Assembly: GCF_030012525.1 (NCBI RefSeq)
Contig: NZ_CP124855.1
Location: forward strand, 1,488,001-1,552,000
Reading direction: 5' to 3'
From: Chryseobacterium gotjawalense
Lineage (GTDB): Bacteria; Bacteroidota; Bacteroidia; Flavobacteriales; Weeksellaceae
DNA: 64,000 nt
Shown here: positions 34,832 through 44,772 of the stretch, piece by piece
Layout: every line of letters starts with the position of its first letter
Numbering within the stretch: position 1 is the first letter of the stretch
Notes under the pieces: generated by a model
What the model saw: the letters and a program-made list of their open reading frames with translations, nothing else
What the model was told of the DNA's origin: nothing
Databases searched by the model: none
Position numbers and translations under genes: made by a program

Positions 34832-36391
34832 TTATTGTACGTTTATTACTACCGGAGGAATCTGTTTTAAGGTTTGTCCACCAAGGCCAGTCGCTGTTGC
34901 ATTAATATTATATACATACGCAATATCCCCATTACGAAGATTTTTCGTGAGATTAGCTACAGAACTCAGTGAGTTTCCATTAATCAACATTCCTGCTTTT
35001 CCAGGTACTCTAAACATGAAACTGTTTACGGTAAAACTTACCGGGAAATCGAAGTCCGGCATTACTACAGAAACTTTTTGGTTCGGAATTGAACTTGCAG
35101 GCATCGAAACCACATAGTTCCCCTGAATTTCTCCGACCGGTGCCGGCACACTTTTAATTCTGAAAGGGAACGCCTGTGAAATAACACCACCTTTCGGATC
35201 ACGTCCTGAAATGGTTAAGGTCACCGTGCTTCCGCCTCCAGGTGTAACGGTCCATTTTCCTCCGCCTCCGCTTACAGATGCTCCCGGTGCAGATAAAGAA
35301 ATTCCTGACATATCTGCTCCTAAGATCGATCCTGAAATTGGATTCGGCAATCCACGGTATAGCACATTCATTTTATCAGCAGTTACAAGTGCTCCTTTCT
35401 GTGCTTTCAATTCCTGTGCACCTGCGATTACTTTATAAGTATGGTTGTATTTTAAAGGAATTACTTTGCCTTTTACGTCAGTAAATGAAATTTCCCCACT
35501 AAAGGTTTTTTCACCTAATGTACTTGTCTCTAAATTCTTAACTCCCTGACCATTTTCAATCGTCAAACCAGGCATCGATAATCCCGGAACATTGCTGGAA
35601 TAGTTTCCAATAGCGACTTTACCCTGTGCAGGTTCTCCCTGAATAACAGTTGCCGGTGCGGAAACAATCGCAGAGTAAGCATCAAACTTAATATCTGCGT
35701 CCACTTTTTCCTGAAGCATTACCGATAAAGCATCACCCTGAATTCCTCTTGCGGAAGACTGGATTACTTCTAAATTCGATAAGGCAGCAATTAAAGGCTG
35801 GTTATAAAATTTATATTGAAGGAAATTCTTACTGTTTTTAGGTTTATCAAACTCAGAAATCATCTGCTTATTGGTTCTGTTCACCAATTCTTTCATCAAC
35901 GGATTGGAGCCAAAAGTCTGGTTTACATAAGTTCTGAAATCATCAATCTTTGCTTTTAAATCAAGAGCTATTTTTGATGGTTTTGTTTCATCGCCTCCAG
36001 CAAAAAACATATTGGTAGAAGGTTCGGTATTATTTAGCGCTGCAAAACTTTCCTGAATTTCATTCTTGGTGTCGTATTCTGCATCTTTACTTAGATCTCT
36101 TTTTAACTGTTCGATGGATCCCACTAAATCTTCAGCTTTCGCTTCCAGTCCTTTATAGTTATTCAGAGGTGTAGTAAATGTTTCTGGAGATTTTTCAGCT
36201 TTTACTTCGAGAGTCTTTTTAAATATCGCATTGTTACTCTCCGTCAACACCCTGGTTTCTTCCAAAGAACCGGTCGTGTCTTTATATGATCTGATGATTT
36301 CCTGATCAATCTGCATTGCAAGCATCGCAATGAAAACCAAATACATCAAGTTGATCATCTTCTGACGGGGTGTCTGTTTTCCTTGTGCCAT
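34832..36391 (-). CDS. gldM: T9SS motor component GldM
   Basis: Inner-membrane protein with one N-terminal helix (MINLMYLVFIAMLAMQI) and a long periplasmic shaft of four domains; with GldL it forms the proton-driven motor that powers secretion and gliding. 519 aa, normal length. AQGKQTPRQKMINLMYLVFIAM is the GldM opening; the C-terminal domains (GLPNPISGSILGADMSG, GGGKWTVTPGGGSTVTLTISG, FPFRIKSVPAPVGEIQG) contact the GldK/N ring. 51 bases separate it from both gldL and gldN. Confidence 0.96.
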   Translation of the reverse strand: MAQGKQTPRQKMINLMYLVFIAMLAMQIDQEIIRSYKDTTGSLEETRVLTESNNAIFKKTLEVKAEKSPETFTTPLNNYKGLEAKAEDLVGSIEQLKRDLSKDAEYDTKNEIQESFAALNNTEPSTNMFFAGGDETKPSKIALDLKAKIDDFRTYVNQTFGSNPLMKELVNRTNKQMISEFDKPKNSKNFLQYKFYNQPLIAALSNLEVIQSSARGIQGDALSVMLQEKVDADIKFDAYSAIVSAPATVIQGEPAQGKVAIGNYSSNVPGLSMPGLTIENGQGVKNLETSTLGEKTFSGEISFTDVKGKVIPLKYNHTYKVIAGAQELKAQKGALVTADKMNVLYRGLPNPISGSILGADMSGISLSAPGASVSGGGGKWTVTPGGGSTVTLTISGRDPKGGVISQAFPFRIKSVPAPVGEIQGNYVVSMPASSIPNQKVSVVMPDFDFPVSFTVNSFMFRVPGKAGMLINGNSLSSVANLTKNLRNGDIAYVYNINATATGLGGQTLKQIPPVVINVQ

Positions 36392-36442
36392 TTTAATAAA
36401 TTTTGTTAATAGTTTAAATTTTAAATATAAATGGTAAGGAAA

Positions 36443-37129
36443 CTATGATTTCATTGCGCTAAGCATTCCGCCGTAAACTCTATTAAGACTGTTAAGGTTA
36501 GAAGTTAATCCTGATAATTCTTCGTTAAATTTCTCTGAATGTAAAGCTGATTTCTGCATGTCTTCGACATATTTTTTGCTATATTCAGTTTGTGTTTTTC
36601 CGTGTTCCAACTGGAGTGCATATAATGCATTCATGCTTTCAAGATGACTTGCAGCCAACATCAGCTGATCGTTATATTTTGCCGTAGAACCACCAACATC
36701 CACTGTTTGATTAATTTGATCTACAGAACTTGAGAATTTTTCGATTCCTGTTCTTAAACGGTCAAATAAGTTTACATCCAATTTAGCATCAGCAAGCATT
36801 TTGTCTAATTTATCAGACAAAGAAACTTCCAGTTCTTTCACTTCTGCCAATTGCATTGCACCGGTAGAATGTTTTGGATTTGGCGTAGCATGGCTATCTA
36901 AAAGCTCCGGATACACGTTTTCCCAAGCATAAGATTCTTCAGTTTTAGGAGCATCGAATGCAAAAATAACAAAGATAATTGCCTCCGTGATAAGACCAGC
37001 GGCAAGGGTCACGTTTCCAGAAATCGGTCCGATACTCCAGTGAGTCATTTTGAAAAGTGCTCCTAAAATTACGATTGCAGCTCCAAATGAATAGATGAAA
37101 TTGTAAGTTGCTTCTTTAGTTTTAAACAT
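36443..37129 (-). CDS. gldL: T9SS motor component GldL
   Basis: Inner-membrane stator of the T9SS motor. Two N-terminal helices (YNFIYSFGAAIVILGALFKMTHWSIGPI and GNVTLAAGLITEAIIFVIFAFD), the second with the acidic Glu inside the membrane believed to carry protons, then a cytoplasmic coiled-coil tail with a coiled heptad pattern up to LNSLNRVYGGMLSAMKS. 228 aa, a usual length. 43 bases after gldK. Confidence 0.95.
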   Translation of the reverse strand: MFKTKEATYNFIYSFGAAIVILGALFKMTHWSIGPISGNVTLAAGLITEAIIFVIFAFDAPKTEESYAWENVYPELLDSHATPNPKHSTGAMQLAEVKELEVSLSDKLDKMLADAKLDVNLFDRLRTGIEKFSSSVDQINQTVDVGGSTAKYNDQLMLAASHLESMNALYALQLEHGKTQTEYSKKYVEDMQKSALHSEKFNEELSGLTSNLNSLNRVYGGMLSAMKS

Positions 37130-37172
37130 GGTTATGAATTTTATTAGTAGTTATTAACTGTTTTTTGTTTTT

Positions 37173-38576
37173 TTAATTTGTTCTTTTCTTGTACTTAGCT
37201 GTTCCCTCAGGAATATCCTGAACTGTTCTAAAACCAATATAACTTCTTGCAGAATCTTTTCTCTCGTAATCTCTAGATCCAGTCATTAACAAATAACCAA
37301 TATCTTTCCAAGATCCACCACGTACTGTTTTTCGAGGTTCTCTGTATGCTTGATTTGACAAATAAGGGTTCAGGGTAGAAGCAAACTGGTAGGTTGAATT
37401 ATTGTAAGGAGACTCCGTCCATTCTGCAACGTTTCCTGCCATATCATAAAGCCCAAATCCATTTTTAGGGAATTTCTTTACAGGAGCCGTATAAGTGTAG
37501 GTTCCTTTCTTTTCGTCTTCGATATAATTACCTCTTTTCGGTTTGAAGTTTGCCAAATAACATCCTCTGTCATCTTGCAGATAAGGCCCACCCCAAGGAT
37601 AGGTTGCGTTCTCTTTACCTCCTCTGGCAGCATATTCCCATTCAGCTTCAGTTGGAAGACGGAATGACATTGCTTTTTGCTTTTTCTTTTTCAAAGATTC
37701 GTTATAATCTGATTTTAACTTTGATTTGAAATTACAAAACGCTCTTGCCTGATCCCAGGTTACTCCGACTACAGGATAATTTTTATAAGCACTGTGCCAA
37801 AAATAGCCATCATACAGAGGTTCGTTATAGGCATAATTAAAATCCTTTAACCAAACCGTAGTATCGGGATAAACGGCGATGCTTTCTTTTTTCAAGTATT
37901 TAGCACCTCTCGATTTATCTTTAACTGCAGACTCAATATCTTCCCATTTATAAGAATACTTCAATTTTCTGGTATCGATAATTCTCTCATTATTGATTCT
38001 TTCTGCCGGTGGGAGGTATACTGATTCTAAAATCTCAGCATATTGAGCATCCGGATAATCCGAAGTTCTCCATTTCAGCGGAACGCTCCAATCTAATTTT
38101 TTAGACTCGTCATAACCATCTCTTCCCCCTTGGGACTCCATGAATTCCTGGTAAGCATTGGGAGTAGTACCTGCTTTTTTAGAAGCGTAGGCAAAATTAC
38201 CAATCCCTGCTCCTGAACCGTCGCCAGCTGCTTCAGCTAATAAAGAACGCACAACACTGTCCCGTACATAATTAATGAAAACTCTATACTCGGCGTTGGT
38301 GATTTCGGTTTCATCCATAAAGAACGAAGAAACAGTAACCGTTTTAAGCGTTGCCTTTTCTGGAGTATTGGTAAAATCCTGATCAGCTAAACCCATCACA
38401 TAAGATCCGGCAGGAATTGCCACCATACCGTAAGGTCTTTCTGAAACAAAGGATTTTGCTTTGTTTCTTGGTATCAACTCTCCTTTGGATCCTCCCTTGC
38501 CGGCGGAGCTTCCCCCGCTTTTTGAACACGAGATTACTACAGTAGCTGATAATAATATAAGGAATACTCTTTTCAT
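37173..38576 (-). CDS. gldK: T9SS ring lipoprotein GldK
   Basis: Outer-membrane lipoprotein forming the periplasmic ring with GldN. MKRVFLILLSATVVISC is a signal peptide with lipobox, lipidated at Cys17; the rest is a formylglycine-generating-enzyme (SUMF1) fold (GMVAIPAGSYVMGL, DETEITNAEYRVFI, PVVGVTWDQARAFC, RLPTEAEWEYAARGG, FGLYDMAGNVAEWTES, VRGGSWKD, SYIGFRTV). ATG 38576 (467 aa) is chosen so that the signal peptide is N-terminal; the open frame continues 22 codons further upstream without family similarity. First gene of gldKLMN, 107 bases after glmS. Confidence 0.95.
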   Translation of the reverse strand: MKRVFLILLSATVVISCSKSGGSSAGKGGSKGELIPRNKAKSFVSERPYGMVAIPAGSYVMGLADQDFTNTPEKATLKTVTVSSFFMDETEITNAEYRVFINYVRDSVVRSLLAEAAGDGSGAGIGNFAYASKKAGTTPNAYQEFMESQGGRDGYDESKKLDWSVPLKWRTSDYPDAQYAEILESVYLPPAERINNERIIDTRKLKYSYKWEDIESAVKDKSRGAKYLKKESIAVYPDTTVWLKDFNYAYNEPLYDGYFWHSAYKNYPVVGVTWDQARAFCNFKSKLKSDYNESLKKKKQKAMSFRLPTEAEWEYAARGGKENATYPWGGPYLQDDRGCYLANFKPKRGNYIEDEKKGTYTYTAPVKKFPKNGFGLYDMAGNVAEWTESPYNNSTYQFASTLNPYLSNQAYREPRKTVRGGSWKDIGYLLMTGSRDYERKDSARSYIGFRTVQDIPEGTAKYKKRTN

Positions 38577-38683
38577 TCTAATAATTGAAATTAAGCGGTA
38601 AATATATAATTTTTTGAAAAAACATTTATGATTTTTTTTCAAAAACGTAAAAATGTCTGTATTATTTTACAATCGTTTACTTT

Positions 38684-40537
38684 TTATTCAACAGTAACTG
38701 ATTTTGCAAGGTTTCTCGGTTGGTCAACATTGGCTCCGCGGTACACTGCAATATAATACGCTAATAGTTGTAAAGGCACAGAAGCGATAATTGGAGAGAA
38801 ACATTCTGAAGTTTCCGGGAATTCAATTACGTAATCTGCCACAGAAGCAACTTGTGTGTCGCCTTTATTCACCACTGCAATAACTTTTCCTTTTCTGGCT
38901 TTAATTTCCTGAACGTTGCTCACAATTTTGTCATAATGCCCTTTTTTCGGTGCTATAATAACGATTGGCATATTTTCATCAATCAATGCGATTGGACCAT
39001 GCTTCATTTCGGCAGCAGGATATCCTTCTGCGTGAATGTAAGAAATCTCTTTTAACTTCAAAGCTCCTTCCAGCGCTGCAGGGAAATTATATCCTCTTCC
39101 TAAATAAAGGAAATTTTGGGCATCAACAAAGTTCTTTGCGATTTCCTTTGTAATTTCGTGGGTGGTATCTAAAACTTCCTGAACTTTTTGCGGAATGGTA
39201 TCCAGTTCAGTGATTAATCTCATGAACTCCTGGTTGCTTAAATGTCCGTTGTGCTTCCCTAATTTTAAAGCAATCAAAGAAAGAACTGTCAACTGGGCAG
39301 TAAATGCTTTTGTTGAAGCAACACCTATTTCCGGTCCGGCGTGCGTATAAGATCCTGCATCAGTAACTCTCGAAATAGAGGAATCTACGACATTACAAAT
39401 TCCGTACACGAAAGCACCTTTCTCTTTAGCCATTTTTATAGCAGCCATCGTATCGGCAGTTTCACCTGACTGAGAAATCGCAATCACGATATCTTTTTCA
39501 GAAATAATTGGATTTCTATATCTAAATTCTGAAGCATATTCTACTTCTACAGGAATTCTTGCAAACTCCTCGATTAAATATTCTCCGATAAGACCGGCAT
39601 GCCAAGATGTTCCACAGGCGATAATGGTGATTTTCTGAGCTTGGTTTAATCTTTCCAGGTTATCCCAGATTCCGGCCATCTTGATGATTCCTTCTTCTAC
39701 CAGCAATCTGCCTCTTAAAGTATCGTGAATCGATTTTGGCTGCTCGAAAATTTCTTTTAACATGAAATGTTCATAACCTCCTTTTTCAATCTGCTCCAAA
39801 CTCAATTTTAATTGCTGAACTTCTGGGGTAATCTTTACATTATCTTTAATATTTCTGATGTCAACCCCGTTTTCTAAAGAAATAGTAGCCATGTGCCCTT
39901 CTTCCAAATAAACGGCCTCTTTTGTAAATTCAACAAAAGGAGAAGCATCTGAGGCAATGAAATATTCATTATTTCCTAAACCGATGGCTAAAGGAGAACC
40001 TAATCTGGCAACCACCAATACTCCCGGAAAATCTTCGTGCATTACCGTAATTGCATATGCGCCGAAAACTTCATTCAAAGCATAACGAACTGCCGTAGGG
40101 AAATCCATTTCTTCATTAATATCCATAATGTACTGAATGAGATTCACCAGTACTTCTGTATCTGTTTCTGAGTGAAAAGTAAATCCTTTCTCGGTCAGCA
40201 TAATTTTCAGGGTATCATAGTTTTCGATAATCCCATTATGAACCAAAGCGATTTTACCATTATTTGAAAGATGTGGATGTGAGTTTCTGTCACTTGGAAC
40301 CCCGTGCGTTGCCCATCGGGTATGCCCCATTCCTATATGTGCAGTACCTGCTAAATTTCCTGAAATAGCAACCAGATCATCTACTTTTCCTTTCGTCTTT
40401 GAAACACTAAAAACTGAATTACTATTTTCGAGTACAATTCCCGCACTGTCGTATCCTCTATACTCTAATCTGCGAAGCCCATTAATTACTACTTCATAAG
40501 CATCTTGAAAACCAGTATATCCTACAATTCCACACAT
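38684..40537 (-). CDS. glmS: Glutamine-fructose-6-phosphate aminotransferase
   Basis: Makes glucosamine-6-phosphate, the entry to peptidoglycan and LPS amino sugars. 617 aa. The N-terminal nucleophile is Cys2 (MCGIVGYTGF), with GHTRWATHG and SDTEVLV-like glutaminase loops; two SIS domains follow (IACGTSWHAG, ISQSGETADT, ASTKAFTAQ, EGYPAAEMKHGPIALI) and the C-terminus LAKSVTVE is the fructose-6-phosphate lid. No glmS ribozyme is seen: the gap to the upstream DUF4270 gene is only 35 bases. Confidence 0.97.
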   Translation of the reverse strand: MCGIVGYTGFQDAYEVVINGLRRLEYRGYDSAGIVLENSNSVFSVSKTKGKVDDLVAISGNLAGTAHIGMGHTRWATHGVPSDRNSHPHLSNNGKIALVHNGIIENYDTLKIMLTEKGFTFHSETDTEVLVNLIQYIMDINEEMDFPTAVRYALNEVFGAYAITVMHEDFPGVLVVARLGSPLAIGLGNNEYFIASDASPFVEFTKEAVYLEEGHMATISLENGVDIRNIKDNVKITPEVQQLKLSLEQIEKGGYEHFMLKEIFEQPKSIHDTLRGRLLVEEGIIKMAGIWDNLERLNQAQKITIIACGTSWHAGLIGEYLIEEFARIPVEVEYASEFRYRNPIISEKDIVIAISQSGETADTMAAIKMAKEKGAFVYGICNVVDSSISRVTDAGSYTHAGPEIGVASTKAFTAQLTVLSLIALKLGKHNGHLSNQEFMRLITELDTIPQKVQEVLDTTHEITKEIAKNFVDAQNFLYLGRGYNFPAALEGALKLKEISYIHAEGYPAAEMKHGPIALIDENMPIVIIAPKKGHYDKIVSNVQEIKARKGKVIAVVNKGDTQVASVADYVIEFPETSECFSPIIASVPLQLLAYYIAVYRGANVDQPRNLAKSVTVE

Positions 40538-40572
40538 ATAATATCTTATTTTTTTAGTTATTGTTTTTCTAA

Positions 40573-42165
40573 TTATTGTTTTTGTCCGTAAGTCAGGATC
40601 AATCTTGCACTTTTATCACTTACAGGATTAGCAAGATTTGTATCTGTACCTTCAAATACTGCTCTGTTAGGAGTATAACTTCTGGTATTAAAATTCTGAG
40701 ATCCTAAAGACGAATATATGGCACCCAGTAAACTACCAGCGGTATCTGTTGTGTAGGAACCTACGTTTATAATTAGGTCATAGTTAGGCTCTTGTTTTTC
40801 AATAATATCTTTGAAAGTCTGTGTAATTCCGATATCATAATGCGCAGGAGTTTTTTGCAAATCATAAGCTTTTACCAAATTATAAATTCCAGTACCTGCT
40901 AAAGTACTCATATCAATCAAATAATTGTCAAGATATTCTTTCTCACCTGGTTTAGGATTTAAATTTCTTTGTCTTACAACAAAATTATCAGGTTTTTTAT
41001 AAGCATTAGTCCAACTTTGGTCTGTATAAATACGGATTTTAGCTGAGATAATACCAATCTTATTACTGTTAAATAAAGTTCTGATATTTGCAACATCTGC
41101 AGCTGGAACCCGAAGGCCAATTCCTGGACCTCCCATTCCCTGCGCAAAAAGCTTCGCATCACCGGTTATTTGGTTTGATGTTGCTAAACCAGTTGCAGAA
41201 GGTGTTCCTGTACGGTTGAAAGCAATTTGATTAAAATACGCATTAGAACCTCCCATATTCATCATGTACACCGACTGCTCTCTAGTGGTTACTCCATTGG
41301 CAACTTTATCATTTTTGTAATAAAGATTAAGTTCTGTGGTAGTAGGATCAAAATTAAAAAGATAGCCATTGTTTTCATCAACAGAAACTTTAATCCCTTT
41401 AAAATATCTTATAAATGAAGCTGCATCAGAAAGCTCCGGCGAAGATGCTTTATTAATAATCTTATTCGCAAAAAAAGCACTGTCTAAAGGGATTCTTAGT
41501 GCAGCACTTCTTTCAAACAATACCGTATCATCACCCGTTTTGGTCACTTTAACAGAATGAACATTTCCGTCAAAAGTTTTTGCACCAATCTGCGCTCCCG
41601 TATTCACAACTTTGTTAGAATAAACAACATCAGTATTTGCGCCCAAAAAGTCGGTAACTTCATAAACCTTAAAGTTCAAAAGCGTTTTTCCACCAATTTT
41701 GGTATTACCATATTTAATGACTGGGTAGGTACTGACAACTTTTTTTGCCGGTACAGCCCCTTCCGGATAAATATATTTATCATTGGTCACTGTAGTCACA
41801 GAATCTGCAGCATACTGTGGCTTAATTACCAACACTGCTGAATCAAGTTTTGCATTGGTTCCGAAATCGGGATTTGCTCCAGATAGCCTAACCTGAGAAA
41901 CGTATGCAGATTTCTGCATTCCAAATTGAGACTCCGAAAAAGCACCCAAGGTTGCACTTTGCAATCGCGCCGCATCAGTTCTTATTGAATCGTGATTATT
42001 GGAATTATAAGCGATAATCGGGTAAGATACTTCTTTCCCTTTCGCTCCGTCTTGAAAAAATTGTGAACCTAATTGATCTGCATCCGGTTCACAATTCACT
42101 AAAATTAAACTCCCAATTACTAATGTTGCAGTAATTTTGAATAATTCTTGGATATTTCTTATCAT
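40573..42165 (-). CDS. DUF4270 lipoprotein
   Basis: A 530-aa exported lipoprotein: signal peptide with lipobox ending LILVNC (Cys25), followed by EPDADQLGSQFF, the standard DUF4270 opening, and a long beta-rich body with many Asn/Asp/Thr. The family is confined to Bacteroidota and has no assigned function. It lies between the half-length glycogen synthase (15 bases) and glmS (35 bases), an arrangement I recognise as recurrent in Flavobacteriia, so it is likely co-transcribed with them. Confidence 0.88.
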   Translation of the reverse strand: MIRNIQELFKITATLVIGSLILVNCEPDADQLGSQFFQDGAKGKEVSYPIIAYNSNNHDSIRTDAARLQSATLGAFSESQFGMQKSAYVSQVRLSGANPDFGTNAKLDSAVLVIKPQYAADSVTTVTNDKYIYPEGAVPAKKVVSTYPVIKYGNTKIGGKTLLNFKVYEVTDFLGANTDVVYSNKVVNTGAQIGAKTFDGNVHSVKVTKTGDDTVLFERSAALRIPLDSAFFANKIINKASSPELSDAASFIRYFKGIKVSVDENNGYLFNFDPTTTELNLYYKNDKVANGVTTREQSVYMMNMGGSNAYFNQIAFNRTGTPSATGLATSNQITGDAKLFAQGMGGPGIGLRVPAADVANIRTLFNSNKIGIISAKIRIYTDQSWTNAYKKPDNFVVRQRNLNPKPGEKEYLDNYLIDMSTLAGTGIYNLVKAYDLQKTPAHYDIGITQTFKDIIEKQEPNYDLIINVGSYTTDTAGSLLGAIYSSLGSQNFNTRSYTPNRAVFEGTDTNLANPVSDKSARLILTYGQKQ

Positions 42166-42180
42166 TAAATATAAATTGAT

Positions 42181-42951
42181 TTAGTATAACTTGTTGATTG
42201 AATCAGCGTCTATATATTCTGATTTGGCCGTTTTAGTATCGGTAAAAGCTTTGTTAAGATCCTCTTCCAGGAATTCATCACCTTTTATTACTAAATCAAC
42301 CATATCGATACTTTCGATAACAAAACTCTGAAAACTTGGATTCTTAAACGCTTTTAGGCCGGTAATATTGTCGAATTTCATTTTTTCTTCCACAGACTCA
42401 GATAATGCCATATTATCCTCATTATAAACGGAAAGAACTATTTTGGAATCATTAAAATAAGAATCATTTTTGTAAAAAGTCTTTAAATAAACAGGTATAA
42501 AAGAGGCCATCCATCCATTCAGGTGAATCACATCCGGCACCCAGTTAAGTTTCTTGATGGTTTCAATCACTCCTCTGGCAAAGAAAATTGCCCGTTCATC
42601 ATTATCGGTGAAAGGCTGTCCTTTATCGTCGATGTAGAATTGCTTTCTCTTAAAATACTCCTCATTGTCGATGAAATAAACCTGCAATCTCTCTCCCGGC
42701 AAAGATGCTACCTTAATAATGAGGGGTTGATCCAAATCATTAATAATAATATTCATTCCGGATAGACGAATTACCTCATGCAATTGAAATTTTCTTTCGC
42801 TGATCTGGCCAAATTTTGGCATAAACACTCTCACATCATTTCCGTCTTGGTGCATTTTGAGTGCCATCTTACTCACCATTGTCGCCATATTGTTATCTTC
42901 CTGATAAGGAGACATCTCCGTGGTTACATATAAAATCTTTTGGTTCGGCAT
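42181..42951 (-). CDS. Glycogen/starch synthase N-terminal domain protein
   Basis: A 256-aa protein matching only the GT5 N-terminal Rossmann domain of glycogen synthase: ILYVTTEMSPYQEDNNMATMVSKMALKM corresponds to the ADP-glucose-binding KxGG region but lacks the KxGG lysine/glycine pair, then NDVRVFMPKFGQI, DERAIFFARGVIETIKKLNWVPDVIHLNGWMAS. The whole C-terminal GT-B domain with the catalytic glutamate is absent (full enzymes are about 470 aa). It is therefore unlikely to be a working synthase by itself. It heads the run toward glmS and gldKLMN and is divergent from panC. A TAAATTTG box is at 42998-43005, 47 bases upstream. Confidence 0.8.
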   Translation of the reverse strand: MPNQKILYVTTEMSPYQEDNNMATMVSKMALKMHQDGNDVRVFMPKFGQISERKFQLHEVIRLSGMNIIINDLDQPLIIKVASLPGERLQVYFIDNEEYFKRKQFYIDDKGQPFTDNDERAIFFARGVIETIKKLNWVPDVIHLNGWMASFIPVYLKTFYKNDSYFNDSKIVLSVYNEDNMALSESVEEKMKFDNITGLKAFKNPSFQSFVIESIDMVDLVIKGDEFLEEDLNKAFTDTKTAKSEYIDADSINKLY

Positions 42952-42997
42952 AAATTCTAACTTTCTTCTAAATTTTTGGGCAGAATATTCTACAACG

Positions 42998-43005
42998 CAA
43001 ATTTA
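42998..43005 (-). promoter_or_regulatory. -7 box upstream of the glycogen synthase-like gene
   Basis: Minus strand TAAATTTG, 46 bases before the ATG; gives a short leader, unlike the leaderless group. No good -33 element. Confidence 0.5.
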
Positions 43006-43147
43006 CGAAATTTTAATGTAATAATTTTTAATTAACATTAATTAAGATTATTACCTAAAATAACTGCAAGTCTTCGAAAAAAATCGCAAAAATTTACCTC
43101 CCCTTTTGCCGGAATTTGTTATTTTTACAAGGATATTCTAATTAATT

Positions 43148-43996
43148 ATGGAAATTTTCAGAGACAAAAAAACACTTATAGATTATGTCGAACGGCAGAA
43201 AGAAATGGGCAAAAGAATCGGGTTTGCTCCTACAATGGGCGCATTGCACGGTGGCCATCTTTCATTATACAAAATAGCCGCCACAGAAAACGATCTGGTT
43301 ATTTCTTCCATTTTCGTAAATCCTACACAATTTAATAATCCTGAGGATTTAACAAAATATCCGCGAGATACCGATCGGGATATTGCGCTACTGAAAAATA
43401 CAGGAATCGTTGATGCCTTGTATCTCCCCGAAGTTGTCGATCTGTATCCCGAAGGACTAAAAAGTAAATCCTATGATTTCGATGGTCTGGAAAATGAAAT
43501 GGAAGGCAAGTTTCGTCCCGGACATTTTGACGGGGTAGGAACCGTAGTGGAAGAACTTTTGAGACAGGTAAAACCAGACAATGCCTACTTCGGAGAAAAA
43601 GATTATCAGCAATTGGCTATTATCGAAAAACTGGTAGAGCAATTGCATCTTCCTGTGAAAATCCACGGTGTGCCAATTTACCGTGAAGAAAACGGTCTCG
43701 CCATGAGTTCGCGAAATGAAAGACTGAACCCTATTCAAAGAGATGCAGCCAAAGTCATTCATGATACTCTGCTAAAAGTAAATGACTGGTTCCGGATCAT
43801 TACTGTTGCTGAAATAAATAAACGCGTGAAAGATATTTTCGATGACCAGCGCGGAATGACTCTGGAATATTTTGAAATCGCTGATGAAAAAACTTTAAAA
43901 CAAACCGATTTCTTTTACAAAGACAAAAAATACCGCGCCTTTATCGTCGTAAATGTTGGTACAGTCCGACTAATTGATAATTTGCATTTGGATTAA
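43148..43996 (+). CDS. panC: Pantoate-beta-alanine ligase
   Basis: Last step of pantothenate synthesis, ATP-dependent. The 282-aa class-I-synthetase fold protein has APTMGALHGGHLSL (HIGH-like), SSIFVNPTQFNNPEDL (pantoate/beta-alanine site), FGEKDYQQLAII and GLAMSSRNERL (KMSKS-like loop). Divergently transcribed from the glycogen synthase-like gene; panD and panB are not adjacent. Ends before a terminator at 44097. Confidence 0.96.
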   Translation: MEIFRDKKTLIDYVERQKEMGKRIGFAPTMGALHGGHLSLYKIAATENDLVISSIFVNPTQFNNPEDLTKYPRDTDRDIALLKNTGIVDALYLPEVVDLYPEGLKSKSYDFDGLENEMEGKFRPGHFDGVGTVVEELLRQVKPDNAYFGEKDYQQLAIIEKLVEQLHLPVKIHGVPIYREENGLAMSSRNERLNPIQRDAAKVIHDTLLKVNDWFRIITVAEINKRVKDIFDDQRGMTLEYFEIADEKTLKQTDFFYKDKKYRAFIVVNVGTVRLIDNLHLD

Positions 43997-44096
43997 ATTC
44001 TTTCAAAAACCTAAATAAAGCATTTGTTTTTATTGGCGGTCATTATAAAAAACTCCGAATATTTGGAAAAAGACAAACTGTAGATACTTTTCAACA

Positions 44097-44130
44097 AATC
44101 CCTTGAACCTTAATCTTCAGGGGATTTTTT
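44097..44130 (+). terminator. Terminator of panC
   Basis: AAATCCCTTGAA/TTCAGGGGATTT stem with one G-T pair, then TTTTTT; 100 bases after the stop. Confidence 0.8.
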
Positions 44131-44176
44131 GTATGTTTACCTTTTTATTAAAGAACCTATTATTAAAAACGAAAAC

Positions 44177-44743
44177 ATGAAAACACTTCTCTATTTCGCA
44201 CTCTTACTTCCCATCAATTTCCTGGCGCAGGAACAAACCACGTCCGAAAAATTCTGGACACAATTAGCAGCACATTGTGGAAAAGCGTATGAAGGGGAAA
44301 TAATTTCTGGAGGTGCTGAAGGCGATGGATTTACCGGAAAAAAACTGGTAATGCACGTTCGGTCATGCGAAAAAAAAGAGATTAAAATTTCATTTTTCGT
44401 AGGTGACGATAAATCCCGAACATGGGTTTTGCATATGAATCCCGACAAAATTTTAAGTTTAAAACACGATCACCGCAATCCCGACGGGACACCGGAAAAA
44501 GTAACGCAATATGGTGGCACAAGTTCAAATGTCGGTCTGGAGAATCTTCAAATGTTTCCTGCTGATGCACACACCACCGCAATGTTACCAAAAGCGGCTA
44601 CTAACGTTTGGTGGTTTACTGTTGATGGTGAAAGCTTCACTTATAACCTTCGCAGAGTCGGAAGCGACCGTTTGTTCACCGTACGATTTGATTTGACTAA
44701 AACGATTGAAGCACCAGGTGCGCCTTGGGGAACGAAAAATTAA
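44177..44743 (+). CDS. Secreted hypothetical protein
   Basis: A 188-aa exported protein of unknown function: signal peptide MKTLLYFALLLPINFLAQ, then FWTQLAAHCGKAYEGEIISGG and VMHVRSCEKKEIKISFFVGDDKSRTW, a single compact domain with two cysteines that may pair, and a C-terminal FTVRFDLTKTI. I start at ATG 44177 because it places the signal peptide first; the frame upstream to 44129 is part of the panC terminator region. Not recognised beyond being typical of uncharacterised Flavobacteriia proteins. Terminated by the shared hairpin at 44773. Confidence 0.7.
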   Translation: MKTLLYFALLLPINFLAQEQTTSEKFWTQLAAHCGKAYEGEIISGGAEGDGFTGKKLVMHVRSCEKKEIKISFFVGDDKSRTWVLHMNPDKILSLKHDHRNPDGTPEKVTQYGGTSSNVGLENLQMFPADAHTTAMLPKAATNVWWFTVDGESFTYNLRRVGSDRLFTVRFDLTKTIEAPGAPWGTKN

Positions 44744-44772
44744 AATCAATCGCAAAATCATAGATTCAGAAT

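Noticed and set aside
38577..38642. Longer start for GldK
   Set aside because: It would bury the lipoprotein signal peptide 22 residues inside the protein.
40200..40572. glmS ribozyme upstream of glmS
   Set aside because: Only 35 bases separate glmS from the preceding gene and none of the ribozyme core is seen; such ribozymes are known mainly from Firmicutes.
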